Position numbers and translations under genes: made by a program
Assembly (NCBI GenBank): GCA_946902875.1
Contig: OX336355.1
Span: forward strand, 18,633,347-18,697,346
Reading direction: 5' to 3'
Origin: Nematopogon swammerdamellus
Taxonomy: Eukaryota; Arthropoda; Insecta; Lepidoptera; Adelidae
DNA length: 64,000 bases
In this document: piece by piece, positions 30,341 through 40,560 of the stretch
Layout of the letters: the number at the start of each line of letters is the position of its first letter
How positions within the stretch are numbered: position 1 is the first letter of the stretch
The notes under the pieces: generated by a model
Seen by the model: the letters and a program-made list of their open reading frames with translations, nothing else
The model's database searches: none
What the model was told of the DNA's origin: nothing

Positions 30341-30639
30341 CTAGTAGTAAAATACGAAAGTGTGAGACTTGAAGGTAAAATAATCAATCAATCATCAATC
30401 AATTCTAATAATAAATCTGTAAGTCATGGTCATGGAGTAAGTTACTTTGTTTTATGAGATATTGCGTTTGTGGACTCTATGTATGATACTAAAACTAAAT
30501 TGATGATTTTTAGAAATATTTTCTGTATGTGTATGTTCCTCCATAACACTTAAACCGATCATCCGAATTTGATTAAACTTATTTTAAACGATTAAACGAA
30601 TTTGATTAAGCACATTTACCTATACGATACACATGATAG
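30341..30639. other. no gene seen
   Basis: AT-rich, with an ATCAATCAATCATCAATC run near 30385. A repeated AATTTGATTAA motif is present at 30567-30612. Nothing coding. Confidence 0.3.
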
Positions 30640-30790
30640 ACTAAATAAAATTTAGTTTCGGTTACGCTAAGATGTGGCTCCCATACAAACCGATATGTTC
30701 TGCGCGCCGAAATAAAGGTTGTGGGCTTATTTTCTTCTTTTTAAATACGAATTTTACGGGAGCGGAGCCGCGGACAAAAGCTTTTAATAA
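30640..30790 (+). mobile_element. element H copy, 3' part
   Basis: GTTACGCTAAGATGTGGCTC, GCGCGCCGAAATAAAGG, AAATACGAATTTTACGGGAG, CGGAGCCGCGGACAAAAGC. The same blocks occur reversed at 35575-35745. Confidence 0.6.
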
Positions 30791-30942
30791 TAAGAATACT
30801 TATTAATAATAGATGTACGTACATGCTAAACAATTTATTCCAGTAACCTTTGTGAGAGACGATTATCATAGTGAAATGCATGATTCTAAGATTCTAGAGA
30901 CGACGATTTGTCATCTTAACTTAGTAAGAAATTTATTACAGA

Positions 30943-31228
30943 TTGAAAAACCCCCGACCCTTAAAAAGTCAAAAATAATTTCCGTTTATTTAAAGGAGTC
31001 GGTGGACCGCTAGTAAATTCCCGCCTAGCTCTGAGTTTTTATATTTTATTTACTTAGCGGTCCCCCGACTCCTTTAAGTAAGTAAACGGAAATTATTTTC
31101 GACTTTTTAAGGGTCGGCGATTTTTTAAATTTGTAATATAACTTTTATTTCAAGCTTTAAAAAAACTAATGCAAATCGGTACACTTTTTAATATACATAA
31201 TTAATTTTTTGATTGCTTCATTACTTTT
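30943..31228 (-). mobile_element. element D, hairpin part (left of a SINE insertion)
   Basis: It holds the giant hairpin of D: CCCCCGACCCTTAAAAAGTC ... CGGAAATTATTTTCGAC...AAGGGTCGGCG, arms about 75 bp with several changes. The rest of D continues beyond the SINE-B at 31229-31560. Confidence 0.8.
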
Positions 31229-31560
31229 GTACCGTGTGGGGCCGGTACTTTAAAAGAATAGCCCCACTGCATCTCTCCCCGTGTATGTCGTAAAAGGCGA
31301 CTAAGGGATATGACTCCCTTCTTATATTACTAGGTGGTAGGGTTTAACCCGCCCGGGTTGGTACCAACGCACTGAATGAAAGGTCGGTCGAAACGGCTAT
31401 GTAAATAGTTTGTGTTTTCCGTCCAGTTCAGTGTAGCCGGCACGACCGAAGGGAAGCAGCACTGACGTGGCACCAAGTTCACCCGGTGTTATGGGCTGAC
31501 ATCACGAATGTTGTAGGTGATGTAAGCCAACCATGTCAGTTTCCATAAAAATAAAAAAAA
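31229..31560 (+). mobile_element. SINE-B with GTAC head, full-length, inserted in D
   Basis: Complete: GTACCGTGTGGGGCCGGTAC head, TATGTCGTAAAAGGCGACTA, GATATGACTCCCTTC, core ACTAGGTGGTAGGG...GGTTGGTACCAACGCACTG, body and GTCAGTTTCCATAAAA tail. ATTACTT flanks it (31220-31226 and 31561-31567) as a likely target duplication. It separates the two halves of element D. Confidence 0.9.
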
Positions 31561-31710
31561 ATTACTTGATTATTTGATTACAAACCTAGCTAACAACCAT
31601 CCCGATTAAACCAGCTTAAAAATATACAAAAAACCGCATCCAAAGCGGTCCATCCGTTTGGGAGCTACGATGCCACAGACAGACATCCCTCTTTTTTCGT
31701 CGGGCGTTAA
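31561..31710 (-). mobile_element. element D, 5' part (right of the SINE insertion)
   Basis: Contains CATCCCGATTAAACCAGC, AACCGCATCCAAAGCGG, GGGAGCTACGATGCCACAG and TTTTTTCGTCGGGCGTTAA. The (TG)n run of other D copies is almost absent here. Confidence 0.75.
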
Positions 31711-32629
31711 TAGAAACTTTGAAATCGAAAATGTAGATATATCAATTTTTCCACAAGACATTAGGTTTTAGTGAAGGCTGTACACTCCGCCGGTAGACCA
31801 GGCCACACCGATAACCGATACCAAGAACCTAACACCGCAGCCTCCACTCCACAACCTCGCAAGGCTCCCACGCTATAGCTACCTGAAGAAGCCTGCATCT
31901 CAGCAGATGTTTCCCATTTTTTTTCCACCCACCCATCACCACTCAAATCGATCCCACACTCCGTCTCTTTCGCACTCGCACATTCATATATCCTTCCCTG
32001 TCTAAGGGCACTGTCTCAGCTGCTCCTTGAAAAAAAAAGTGATTTCTTTGAGAAGCGGAAATCGAATTTCTCGTATAGCGCCCACTCTTTCTTGCGTGAG
32101 TGATTTTTTGTAGGGGTGAAAGGGAGGTCCGATGGGGATGTCTTCGCCTGGATGATCTTAGATTAGCCAACAGTTGTGATGAATTGTATATGTACGTATG
32201 AAGAGAAATAAACACAGCTCAAAAGTGCACTACAAATATATTGAAGGTTTGCCTTAAGGATAAGGTACTAATTATATATTGTGTGAGTGAAATTAAATGA
32301 AATGAAATGTTTATTAATTTTTCATAAGTTTGCAACACACACATGACAGTTGTACCTATAAATAATATACCTAAAACTATGAAAAATAGGGTGATATGTT
32401 TCTGTCCTTTCATCTCTCAATCTCTGCCACAGTCTAAACCGTTTTTTGGGTCCACGCACTGAATTGATATCATTCAAGTTCAATGGGTCCACGTTATGAA
32501 ACATTTTCAAATCTCATTCTTTTATTGTCCAATTACATGGTGTGCAATAAAACATTTATATTGTTTTTTATTCTTTATAAACATAAAAATTGTATTTTCA
32601 ACCAAAATTTATGTTTGTAGTAGTTGCAT
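31711..32629. other. no gene seen
   Basis: Mixed sequence. A 90-residue minus frame (31943-32215) and others carry no domain I can name. AT-rich from 32200. Confidence 0.3.
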
Positions 32630-32790
32630 CATAATACATACATACATAGCGTCACGCCTGTTTCCCGGTGGGGTAGGCAGAGACAACGGATCTCCACGTG
32701 CCACGATCCTGACACACCTCCCTCTGCCGCCCTTTCCACTCCCATAATGTTCTTCATGCATGCTCGTCCGTTACGGGTACTAAGCATCAT
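32630..32790 (-). pseudogene. LINE ORF C-terminus and 3' UTR, reversed
   Basis: The minus frame reads [20 protein letters not shown], matching [20 protein letters not shown] at 23730-23780. The 3' side carries GGGGTAGGCAGAGACAACGG / GCGTCACGCCTG and a (TACA)n tail at 32630-32645. Confidence 0.7.
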
Positions 32791-32838
32791 AATCAGAAAC
32801 ACAAAGTCTTTCTGAAAATATAATCTATTTGCTAAAAC

Positions 32839-33132
32839 CACAGAGCATCAAATGCGCGCGCCCCTCCTAGAGGCGCCCTGAGCGCGATTTCTCTACAACG
32901 GCGTTGAAGCCTGTGGGCGTGGCCTATGACTTACATATGTGTGTTGTGCTTGTGCATTTGTTTTGTGCGTGTGCCTAATTTGCTCCTCTTTGTGTGTAGT
33001 GTCGATACTAGCACACACACACACACACATACGAAGCGCTAGCAGCACTGCGTGTAGTTTTTGGGTTTCAAATATTATCGCTTAGGGCGTCTCTAGTAGG
33101 GGGCGCGCGCGGTAGGTATTTGATGCTCTGTG
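32839..33132. mobile_element. 294-bp hAT-like MITE with perfect 8-bp duplication
   Basis: GCTAAAAC flanks both sides (32831-32838; 33133-33140). Ends are CACAGAGCATCAAAT and, reversed, the same; inverted repeats of about 50 bp continue through GCGCGCGCCCC and AGGCGCCC with a 6-7 bp indel. An (AC)n run lies inside at 33013-33030. An 8-bp duplication with C/A...T/G ends fits hAT. No coding content. Confidence 0.85.
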
Positions 33133-33158
33133 GCTAAAACCAAATCATATTACTTATA

Positions 33159-33695
33159 TCGTGGGTCGCCTGCCAAAGTTCACTAAATGCAAAAATCATA
33201 ATCATGAAATAAATGCATTTAAAGTTTTTTAATTCTTTATTATTTTTATTACAGCAAAACCTTAACAGATAAAGAGTAATTTTTTTTGGCACATAGTGGC
33301 ACAATATAATATCTATTATTATTAATTTACAAAATGTAGGACACATGGAAGAAAAACGAGAAAAGTTAGTTTTCGTAGTTAATTTTAGTGATTTTTGAAC
33401 TGTTTTCGCATTTAGTGAGTTCTTGCTGAACACAATATTAATATATGTGTGTTGCTGTTGCTAGCTACTAAAATTACACCAGAAAAGTTCACTATAAGTT
33501 ATAGTGAATTTTCGCTGGCATCTTTACTTCGAATAATGAATTTAGTGAAACTATTAATCTTTATTTCAGATGGAAATCGTGAAGATAGGATTTTTATTGA
33601 TTTTTTCCTGGATAGAAAAAAAAACAAAGTTGCCAGCTTAAAAAAGTCATTTTCCAAAAAAATGCATTTAGTGAACTTCGGCTGGCGACCCACGA
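33159..33695. mobile_element. 537-bp MITE with 33-bp inverted repeats
   Basis: Ends are TCGTGGGTCGCCTGCC and GGCTGGCGACCCACGA; the inverted repeats span 33 bp with two mismatches and end TTCACTAAATGCA. TATA flanks both sides (33155-33158; 33696-33699), so the duplication is TA or TATA. Interior AT-rich, with repeated TTCACTA motifs and a CACTATAAGTTATAGTG palindrome at about 33491-33507. The 99- and 88-residue frames inside are not transposases I can recognise. Confidence 0.8.
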
Positions 33696-33699
33696 TATA

Positions 33700-34305
33700 T
33701 TCCAATATTTTTTGACAAAAAAAGTATTTTTACATGTTCCCTTTCTCAATTTATACAAAATTTAATTTAAGTGCAGGTAATCTAAAACAAACGAAAATTT
33801 CAAAACCTCTGTAGCTTTGATTCAAGACAAAATATATTTATCTTATGCGTATAGAACTGTTAAAATCAGCTGACAAAAATACCCACGTGTTCAATCCATT
33901 CAATCGCGAAATATACTCATGAAAAAACTCAGGCGAAAATCCTTCGAAAGGTTTTTGCGCAAGAGACACAATAAAGTAGGGTGTGGGAAGATTTAGCGAC
34001 AATAGCTGCTCTGTCCCCATGCGTTCCTGCACACGTGCGATTCGTTTGAAGAGAGCGGGCGAAGTATCTTGATATTCGCAAATGAAAGGAATTTCTTATA
34101 TTTCTAAGATTAGGCTCTATTTCATCATACATAGGTATACCTTTCATCTGAATGGTATACCTATGTATATACTACTTACCTGACTTCATAATTAGTTAAC
34201 GCTTGACTAGGTAAGATTAGTACCTCAATTTTATTAACCCAACTTGATATTTCAAGCATCTTAATATTCCATTATAAATTTTTGATACAAATTACGTATC
34301 AAAGT
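33700..34305. other. no gene seen; one perfect palindrome
   Basis: AT-rich with two minus frames of 64 and 72 residues lacking domains. TACATAGGTATACC (34128-34141) is inverted at 34154-34167 with a 12-bp loop. Confidence 0.35.
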
Positions 34306-34505
34306 TTGACAAAGGCTCTTTACACCTGATACACTTAATATATATCATCAATTCATCATCATCATCATCATCAGCCTGTATCGGTCCACTGCTGGACATA
34401 GGCCTCTCCCATGATGATGAGTCAGAACTCTCAGCAAAATGTGTTTTCGGTAGACTGTAAGCAATATTTGTATGTGGCTAGTCACTAAAATACTTGTAAT
34501 AATAA
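34306..34505 (+). mobile_element. LINE 3' end, (AATAC) family, split by RTE scrap
   Basis: AAAGGCTCTTTACACCTGAT and, after an interruption, GAACTCTCAGCAAAATG, TAGACTGTAAGCAATATTTG, GGCTAGTCACTAAAATACTTG, matching the reversed copy at 39540-39680. The interruption (about 34358-34420) is CATCATCATCATCAGCCTG plus GTCCACTGCTGGACATAGG, the reversed 3' end of an RTE element with a trinucleotide tail. Confidence 0.6.
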
Positions 34506-34510
34506 TATGT

Positions 34511-34735
34511 GTACCGTGTGGGGTCGGTACTTAAAAAGAATAGCCCCACTGCATCTCTCCCCATGCATGTAGTAAAAGGCGACTAAGGGATTAGGACAAG
34601 ATGCAGCGCCAAAAGGCGACGGCACCTCTACCTCGCTACCTCTCACTTTGGCACGGTACTTCCACCGCGTCATGCAGCAGATGGGTCTTCGTGCCTTACT
34701 TGCTGCTTGATCGATTGAATCTTGTTCGAATAGTA
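34511..34735 (+). mobile_element. SINE-C, 3'-truncated
   Basis: GTACCGTGTGGGGTCGG head, GTAAAAGGCGACTAAGGG, GCAGCAGATGGGTCTTCGTG, CTTGCTGCTTGATCG; it stops at TTGTTCGAATAGTA. Confidence 0.85.
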
Positions 34736-34840
34736 TCCCGTCGCCCTTTAGCACGGCAACTTTTCCTTATTCCCTAGTCGCCTTTCACAATATGCGCGCA
34801 CGGGAGAGATACAGTGGGACTATCCTCTTTAACGCGAGCG
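34736..34840 (-). mobile_element. SINE-C head fragment, inverted next to the previous copy
   Basis: GTCGCCCTTTAGCACGGC, TTCCCTAGTCGCCTTTCAC, GGGAGAGATACAGTGGGAC in reverse. It forms an inverted pair with 34511-34735. Confidence 0.7.
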
Positions 34841-35574
34841 AAAGAACGAACTCACGCTGTGCTCAGCCTCTTTCGTTCAAACTATTTCTGAGATACCGAT
34901 TTTAATGTTTTCAGCCAAGACAAAGAAAAGACTTAAAAATAAAAAGGTTATTTTTTAAGTTTGACTAAGATATGCTTCGACATCTTAAATTGTATCACCT
35001 GACTCATAATTTTGATATTAACAATTGTATTAAAAATCCCTCATTAATGCTCTAGCGGTCGATATCGACCGCTCCACAGTCAACGGGTTAAAACTAAAAA
35101 CAAAAATCAAAATAAAGGGATACTTTTCATTTTACTTGAAAAAAATATGGACACTTATTTTGTATATAAAATTTGATATTGATATTGTATAGAACATTTT
35201 AACAAATCCACACATTTGCTAAATCCATAAAGGAGATTGAAGAAATAATTTTATCCCTCTATAAATATAACTTCCCTTAATTTGCCGAGGCCATTAGTAA
35301 CGCCGTTACAACACAATCTAAGTGACAAGGCCGATTAAAACATCAACCGAGATAATTTGCCTCTCTCGAAACATTTATCTTCGACAATTATAAGAGCAGT
35401 TAAATTAATTTAGGTCGAAATTCCGCCGCGTGCCGCAGTTACATGAAGAGGTAATTAAGAAGTGCGAAATACAAAAATGTTATCACGCGACAGTTTCTAA
35501 GTGAGAACATTTGGCGGCTATATTGTGAAAGTATGTTTAAGCGTCTCCGTACTTCGTTATGTGGTGCAAGGTCC
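34841..35574. other. no gene seen
   Basis: AT-rich. AGCGGTCGATATCGACCGCT at 35054-35073 is a perfect 20-bp palindrome. No frame of note. Confidence 0.35.
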
Positions 35575-35745
35575 ATACCTTTTGCCTGCGGCTTCGCTCG
35601 CGTGAAATTCGTATTTAAAAAGAAGAAAGTAAGTAAGCCCGCTACCGTACCTTTTATTTTGGCGCGCGGAACAATTCGGTTTGTATGAGAGCAACATCTT
35701 AGCGTAAGCAGAATTAAATTTTATTTAGCCTATCCTGTGTCCCGT
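35575..35745 (-). mobile_element. element H copy
   Basis: TGCGGCTTCGCTCGCGTG, AAATTCGTATTTAAAAAG, GGCGCGCGGAACAATTCGG, CATCTTAGCGTAAGCAG: the blocks of 30640-30790 in reverse. Confidence 0.6.
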
Positions 35746-35761
35746 ATTTATTTTTTTGTAT

Positions 35762-36136
35762 TTAAACTGACACGGTTGGCTACATCACCTACAACGCCCG
35801 TGATGTCAGCCCATAACACCCGGTGAACTAGGTGCCATGTCAGTGCTTCCCCCTTTGATCGTGCCGGCTAAACTGAACTGGTCGGAAAACACAAACTATT
35901 TACATAGCCGTTTAGACCGACGTTTCATTCAGTGCGGTGGTACCAACTCGGGCGGGTTAAACCCTACCACCAAGTAAGATTAGGAGGGAAGGGACCTACA
36001 GTTTTACGAGGAATCCGAACCTCGGTCAGCCTCCAACGGTCAGCGGTCACCCATCCAAGTACTGACCGCACCCAGCGTTGCTTAACATTCAATAGCGACA
36101 GTTGACTGTCTGCACCACTGAGCTATCGAGGCTGAC
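35762..36136 (-). mobile_element. SINE-B with tRNA/5S hybrid head, best copy
   Basis: Reading the minus strand from 36136: TAGCTCAGTGG (tRNA A box), GTTAAGCAACG and GGGTGCGGTC, AGTACTTGGATGGGTGACC (together the A, intermediate and C elements of the 5S rRNA internal promoter), then GAGGTTCGGATTCC (tRNA B box), GTAGGTCCCTTCC, the core, the SINE-B body and its tail. So the pol III promoter parts of a tRNA and a 5S gene are interleaved. I recall HaSE3 of Helicoverpa as a 5S-derived SINE sharing body and tail with a tRNA SINE; this copy may be of that family. Confidence 0.85.
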
Positions 36137-36228
36137 AAACTTACTCTTACTTACTCCATGACCATATGTTACAGATTTATTATTAGTATTGATGATAACA
36201 ATGGTACTTTTGACGTTTTAAGGTTTTT

Positions 36229-36395
36229 TTAATTTGTAATTTAACTTTTATTTCAAGCTTTTTTAAAAAAACCGCATCCAAATCGGTTCATCCGTGTGGG
36301 AGCTGCGATGCCACAGACAGACATACCCATACACACTTATACACACACACGTTAAACTTATAACACCTCTCTCTTTTTGCGTCGGGGGTTAAAAA
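36229..36395 (-). mobile_element. element D, 5' part only
   Basis: AACCGCATCCAAATCGG, GGGAGCTGCGATGCCACAG, an (AC)-rich run, and AACTTATAACACCTCTCTC with GCGTCGGGGGTTAA. The terminal hairpin is missing. Confidence 0.7.
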
Positions 36396-37961
36396 CAGTT
36401 CCTCAGAGCAATCTATGCAGCAAACGTTGAAACGCTATAGAAGCACATACCGCAATGCTAATACCTTAAGATTGTTCACCGTTAAAAGCGAAGAATAAAT
36501 TGCGCAAGGAATGCCAAGAAGGAATCAGGTAAAATCAGAGAAGCCTTCATACAGCCGGGGCCTTCAAAGGTCGTCAAGAGGGACGAAACGACAAAAGCCA
36601 TTGTGCCTGCTCTCGAAAGGCATCAATGGACAATAGGCCAGGACGAATTGGTGCAGTATATTAAACTCGTATTAGAGTAGAGATCGCCAGACGGGGGGAC
36701 GACACTTTGGAAATTTCAAGGATCCATTATTGAGGGTGGAAGAAAGTTGGAGATAGGTACATGATGTTTTTGAACAGGGACTGAGTAACCTTTTAAAGGT
36801 ATCTTTAAATAACAGTAGAGAAGAAGACCTTTAATTAATGGCCAGCGTGTTTCTGTATCGAAATGATTTCAGAAATAATACTTTACTGAAATTATTTAGA
36901 TACGGAAATATAGAAATATTTCGGTAAGCCCTACCACCTATTAAGGTAAAAAGGTAAGGGACCTACAGTTCTAGTGGAGGAAGTGGTTTTATTGTACATA
37001 GCTAACATCACGACAAAGCAAAGTTGCCTCTGTATACAAATTGAAGAATATGATTTTTTCTCTTTATCTTTTTGTCATTTGTATTTGTATTTGTTCGGAA
37101 ATCATTCGTGGGCAATACAGATTGCACTTGAACTCGTAACAATTTATAATTCGAAATATCTACTCAAAATATTCCACTCATGTCATGTATAAAGTATAGT
37201 GACCATGTAATATTTTCTGCAGCTAAGGCAAAATTGCAAAATTGCATTTCTCCCAGCCGACCTTATCATCAGATCATCCTTTAGAAGATTTGGTAGGTAT
37301 CTTAACATTGTGCGTTCACAGAAATACTAGTATTCCAACAAAACCTGCGACTTCACCCTGCGGAGCTGCGGTCGATGCACAATAGACTATTCTGATCTCG
37401 CTCGAACAATCGCTTCTCAGTTCAAGATAGTATCTCCGTCATATTGTGTGTTGGCAATGCGTCTTGCTTGGGGACCAAGTCATCAAGAGTGATGTTTTAT
37501 TATCGCTAGATCAACTGTTTTCAGCTTTCCGATCGTCATTCGTGGTTTTCTGAGATTTTCGTCGCTTGTTTGTTCCAGATTCGAGGTTTTGCTGCTATTT
37601 AATTTAATTCCTCCCTTACCATACCAAGCTGATTCTGCCAAATTTTTATAGTTTTTGATCGTAGGTTGAATAGTTATCAATACTTATCTACCTGACTTCA
37701 ATATGGTTCGTGCCAGAGGTGGTCCCAATGTATCCGAACTGAAGAAGACATGTCCAGATCGTGCAAGTAGGCTTTTACCGAAAAAAAAGCCCCAGTTGCA
37801 CTCCGGGAGTGCCGGCAGAAGTGAAAACAACACCGTAACATTGCTTAAAAAAAAATAAAAAGAAAAATTAAGGGGGAAAAAAATATAAAAAAAAATATTT
37901 ATGGAAAAAAAAAATTTTTTTTTTTATTTATGGAAAAAAAAAAAAAATAATAATAATTTAG
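36396..37961. other. no recognised gene; A-rich run at end
   Basis: Largely unique-looking sequence. 36925-36965 is a reversed SINE core scrap (CCCTACCACC, GGGACCTACAG). Frames of 72 (plus, 36974-37192) and 65 residues (minus, 37483-37680) have no domain. Positions 37840-37960 are runs of A and T. Confidence 0.35.
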
Positions 37962-38162
37962 TAGGACGGACAGACATGCATTTGTTACGGAACCCTACAT
38001 TCATTTTGCAGAACTTAGTAGAATAGACAGACATAAACGTGTTACGGACCCTACTTTTATTATAAAATAACCGTCGGAGGACCTTGGTTCAAAATTGTAA
38101 AATTTAGTAGAACGGACAGACATGCATTTGTTACGGAACCCTACATTCATTTTGCAGAACTT
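37962..38162. repeat. 62-bp direct repeat, period about 137 bp
   Basis: The block GACGGACAGACATGCATTTG plus TTACGGAACCCTACATTC occurs at about 37970-38025 and 38108-38162, with a diverged partial copy between (GAATAGACAGACATAAACG). The GGAACCCTA ends recall element M. Confidence 0.7.
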
Positions 38163-38182
38163 TGAGATGTCATGCATTGAGC

Positions 38183-38287
38183 GTTGTCATAGCAACGATA
38201 TATTGTTATCTGACGCGGTTGTCATAGCAACTATAGATTGTTATCTGACGCGGTTGTCATAGCAACGATAGATTGTTATCTGACGCG
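38183..38287. repeat. three 35-bp units with X-box-like motif
   Basis: Units start at 38183, 38218 and 38253, each GTTGTCATAGCAAC (one has GCAACT) followed by GATAGATTGTTATCTGACGCG. GTTGTCATAGCAAC is a half-palindrome close to the RFX X-box consensus GTTRCCATGGYAAC. Its function here is unknown. Confidence 0.8.
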
Positions 38288-38544
38288 CTGAAGCGAACAT
38301 AGATTTTTTCCCCATATAAAAAGTGCCAAGCGCCGCTAAAGAAGTTTTCACTTCAAAAATTGAAAACATTTGCAGAGTTAGCGATAGACATAACCAGCAC
38401 ACAACTGGGAGCTGTAAGTTTTGGTCTCTCGCCAAATCTGTTTAGTCGGATTTTTGTCGCTGCTCCCTCCCACCTCTGCAGTGTCCTGAAGGCTCACTCG
38501 CTCACTTCGCGGATGAGAAAGCTGACTTACTGGTATATGTCTTC

Positions 38545-39335
38545 TCTTTGCGGATAATTCCAAACCTGGACAATGGGGATGCCTCTTCCATCCATACCTA
38601 GCGTCATATCGAGGACAAGGCCAAGCTGGCTTCTAAAAAGCTAAGCATACGAGTACCTACTCAATAGTGAGTGTGCGGCGGTACTGCACACCGCCGCCGG
38701 GCCAGATGGCTGCTTTTGTATAAATCGCAGATTAGGTCCTGCTTGGAGTACTGCACGCACTTGTGGGATGGCTCTGCCAAATACCAGCTTGCGCCTCTGG
38801 CTGGACTCGATCCAGCGTCGTGCCGTGCGACTAGTAGCCCCGAAGTGTACCGAGATCTAGAACCAGTATAACTTCGTAGGGACGACGTCGGCTTTCTATG
38901 TGTGTTCTATCGCTTATTCCATGGAGAGTACTCGGAGGAGCTGTTTGACACGATCCCGCCGCCCCATTTCCGCCTTTTCACCTCCGCACAACGCGCACTG
39001 GGCAGGGACTGCATGCATCCCTACACGCTGGACACACCGCGGATGCGAACCGATCGGTTCTGCAGATCTTTCCTCCACAGAACTGGAAAACTCTGGAACG
39101 CTCTCCCTGACCACATATTTCCCCCCGAGTACAGTCTCGAGTCCTTCAAGGGGTGCGTGAAAATAGTCACCTGTCAGGCCGGCATGGCATTCATTCGCAT
39201 GCGATCGAATGTCCATGAGCGTTACCATGGTAAACACCTTATGGGTGGCTCGGCGCCCTATTTCGCGCTTTGTATAAAAAATCCTGATTTATTGCAAATC
39301 TATTTTAGATTTTACGTGTAGATGCATTTTTTTAC
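38545..39335 (+). pseudogene. jockey-type LINE RT ORF, C-terminal third, plus 3' UTR
   Basis: Across frameshifts: EDKAKLASKKL, then LLLYKSQIRSCLEYCTHLWD and GSAKYQL, LRRDDVGFLCVFYRLFHGEY, SEELFDTIPPPHFR, HPYTLDTPRMRTDRFCRSFL, HRTGKLWNALPDHIFPPEYS, LESFK. This is the conserved region after the RT catalytic core in jockey-like non-LTR ORFs; the YxDD part is absent (5'-truncated). The 3' UTR (CACCTGTCAGGCCGGCATGG, ATGTCCATGAGCG, CTTATGGGTGGCTCG) follows. The longest open piece, 38902-39321, is 139 residues. It is the reference copy for the shorter scraps at 1317, 3725, 7695, 14575, 28908 and 44700. Confidence 0.8.
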
Positions 39336-39367
39336 ATAATTCGTTATACAAATTAACCTATCACGCG

Positions 39368-39700
39368 CCGGAAGGCAGAATTGTATTGTATTGTATTGTA
39401 TTGTTTATTGATCATTCATATGGCAGTTAGACTGCTCTCGAACTTGTCACAATTTGTTCTATCCGGTTCGATTACACCCACGAAGAAGAACCGACAAGAA
39501 ACTTCGCAGGGTATTTTTTAAACATATTTTTACAAGAATTTAGTGACTAGCCACATAATAACACCGCCCATAGTCTATCTAAAACACAGCTTGAGAGCAA
39601 GATTAACAATTTTGCTGAGAGTTCTGACTACAAAGACTTATTAATTAAGTGAATCAGGTGTAAAGAGCCTTTGTCAAACTTTGATACGATATATTTGAAT
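39368..39700 (-). mobile_element. LINE 3' end with (AATAC)n tail, longest copy
   Basis: TTGTATTGTATTGTATTG marks the tail on the minus strand. The body carries CACAATTTGTTCTATCCGG, AGAAACTTCGCAGGG, GACTAGCCACATAATAACACC and AGTGAATCAGGTGTAAAGAG. It overlaps no ORF; the coding part is truncated. Confidence 0.6.
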
Positions 39701-40207
39701 GTACATAATATATTCAAACGAAAATTGTTTAGGTTAATATTTCCCTGTCTTCTGTAATTCTGGTCAAAAGATCAGGGTTGAACTTTTATATAAAATTGTT
39801 TGTCTGAATGTTCGAAATATCTCTGTCTTGATGTATATGATGAACGGTAGCTTATCTCATTGTTGAGGTTTGACGAAATGATTGATTTCTTCAAACGATG
39901 TAATCGAGTTTCGGTTGTGATCTTTTGAAGTTTGTTGATCGTTTCTTCTTATTGTATATTTTGTGTATACCTGTATATTAATACCACTGTGGAATTAATT
40001 CATATAAGTATTTGATAGTATAAAAATCACAACGGTGTACATTTCAAAAATTCCTATTTTTTTACGTTCACATGAGTTTGATTATCATCTTAGATTTTCT
40101 GACATTAAAATGATTGTAAATTTTCAATATTCTAAAAATTCATAAAATACAAAACATCCATTACTTAAATTAAATTTTAACTAGGTACTTAAAATATACA
40201 ACATAAG
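39701..40207. other. AT-rich, no gene seen
   Basis: Low-complexity AT-rich sequence without frames of note. Confidence 0.35.
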
Positions 40208-40470
40208 TTTTTTTTTTATTTTTTTTTTTTTATGGAAACTGACACGGTTGGCTTACATCACCTACAACATCCATGATGTCAGCCCATAACACCGGGTGAA
40301 CTTGGTGCCAAGTCAGTGCCTCCCCTCGGTCGTGCCGGCTACACTGAACTGGACGGAAAACACAAACTATTTACATAGCCGTTTCGACCGACCTTTCATT
40401 CAGTGCGGTGGTACCAACCCGGGCGGGTTAAACCCTACCACCTAGTAATATAAGAAGGGAGTCATATCCC
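40208..40470 (-). mobile_element. SINE-B, head lost
   Basis: T run, ATGGAAACTGACACGGTTGG, complete body, CCAACCCGGGCGGGTTAAAC and CTACCACCTAGTAATATAAG core, ending GAGTCATATCCC. The TATAAGAAGGGAG junction shows it had the GTAC head originally. Confidence 0.85.
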
Positions 40471-40560
40471 CCATGGAGAAATAAAAAAAAACTCTTGTAT
40501 GTAACTTACAAAGTTCTTCCTTACAGATTGCATTGCTGAGCCGGGACACGACTAAAAAAA

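Noticed and set aside
36011..36125. 5S rRNA gene or pseudogene
   Set aside because: Only the internal promoter part of 5S is present, sandwiched between tRNA boxes and repeated as a SINE head.
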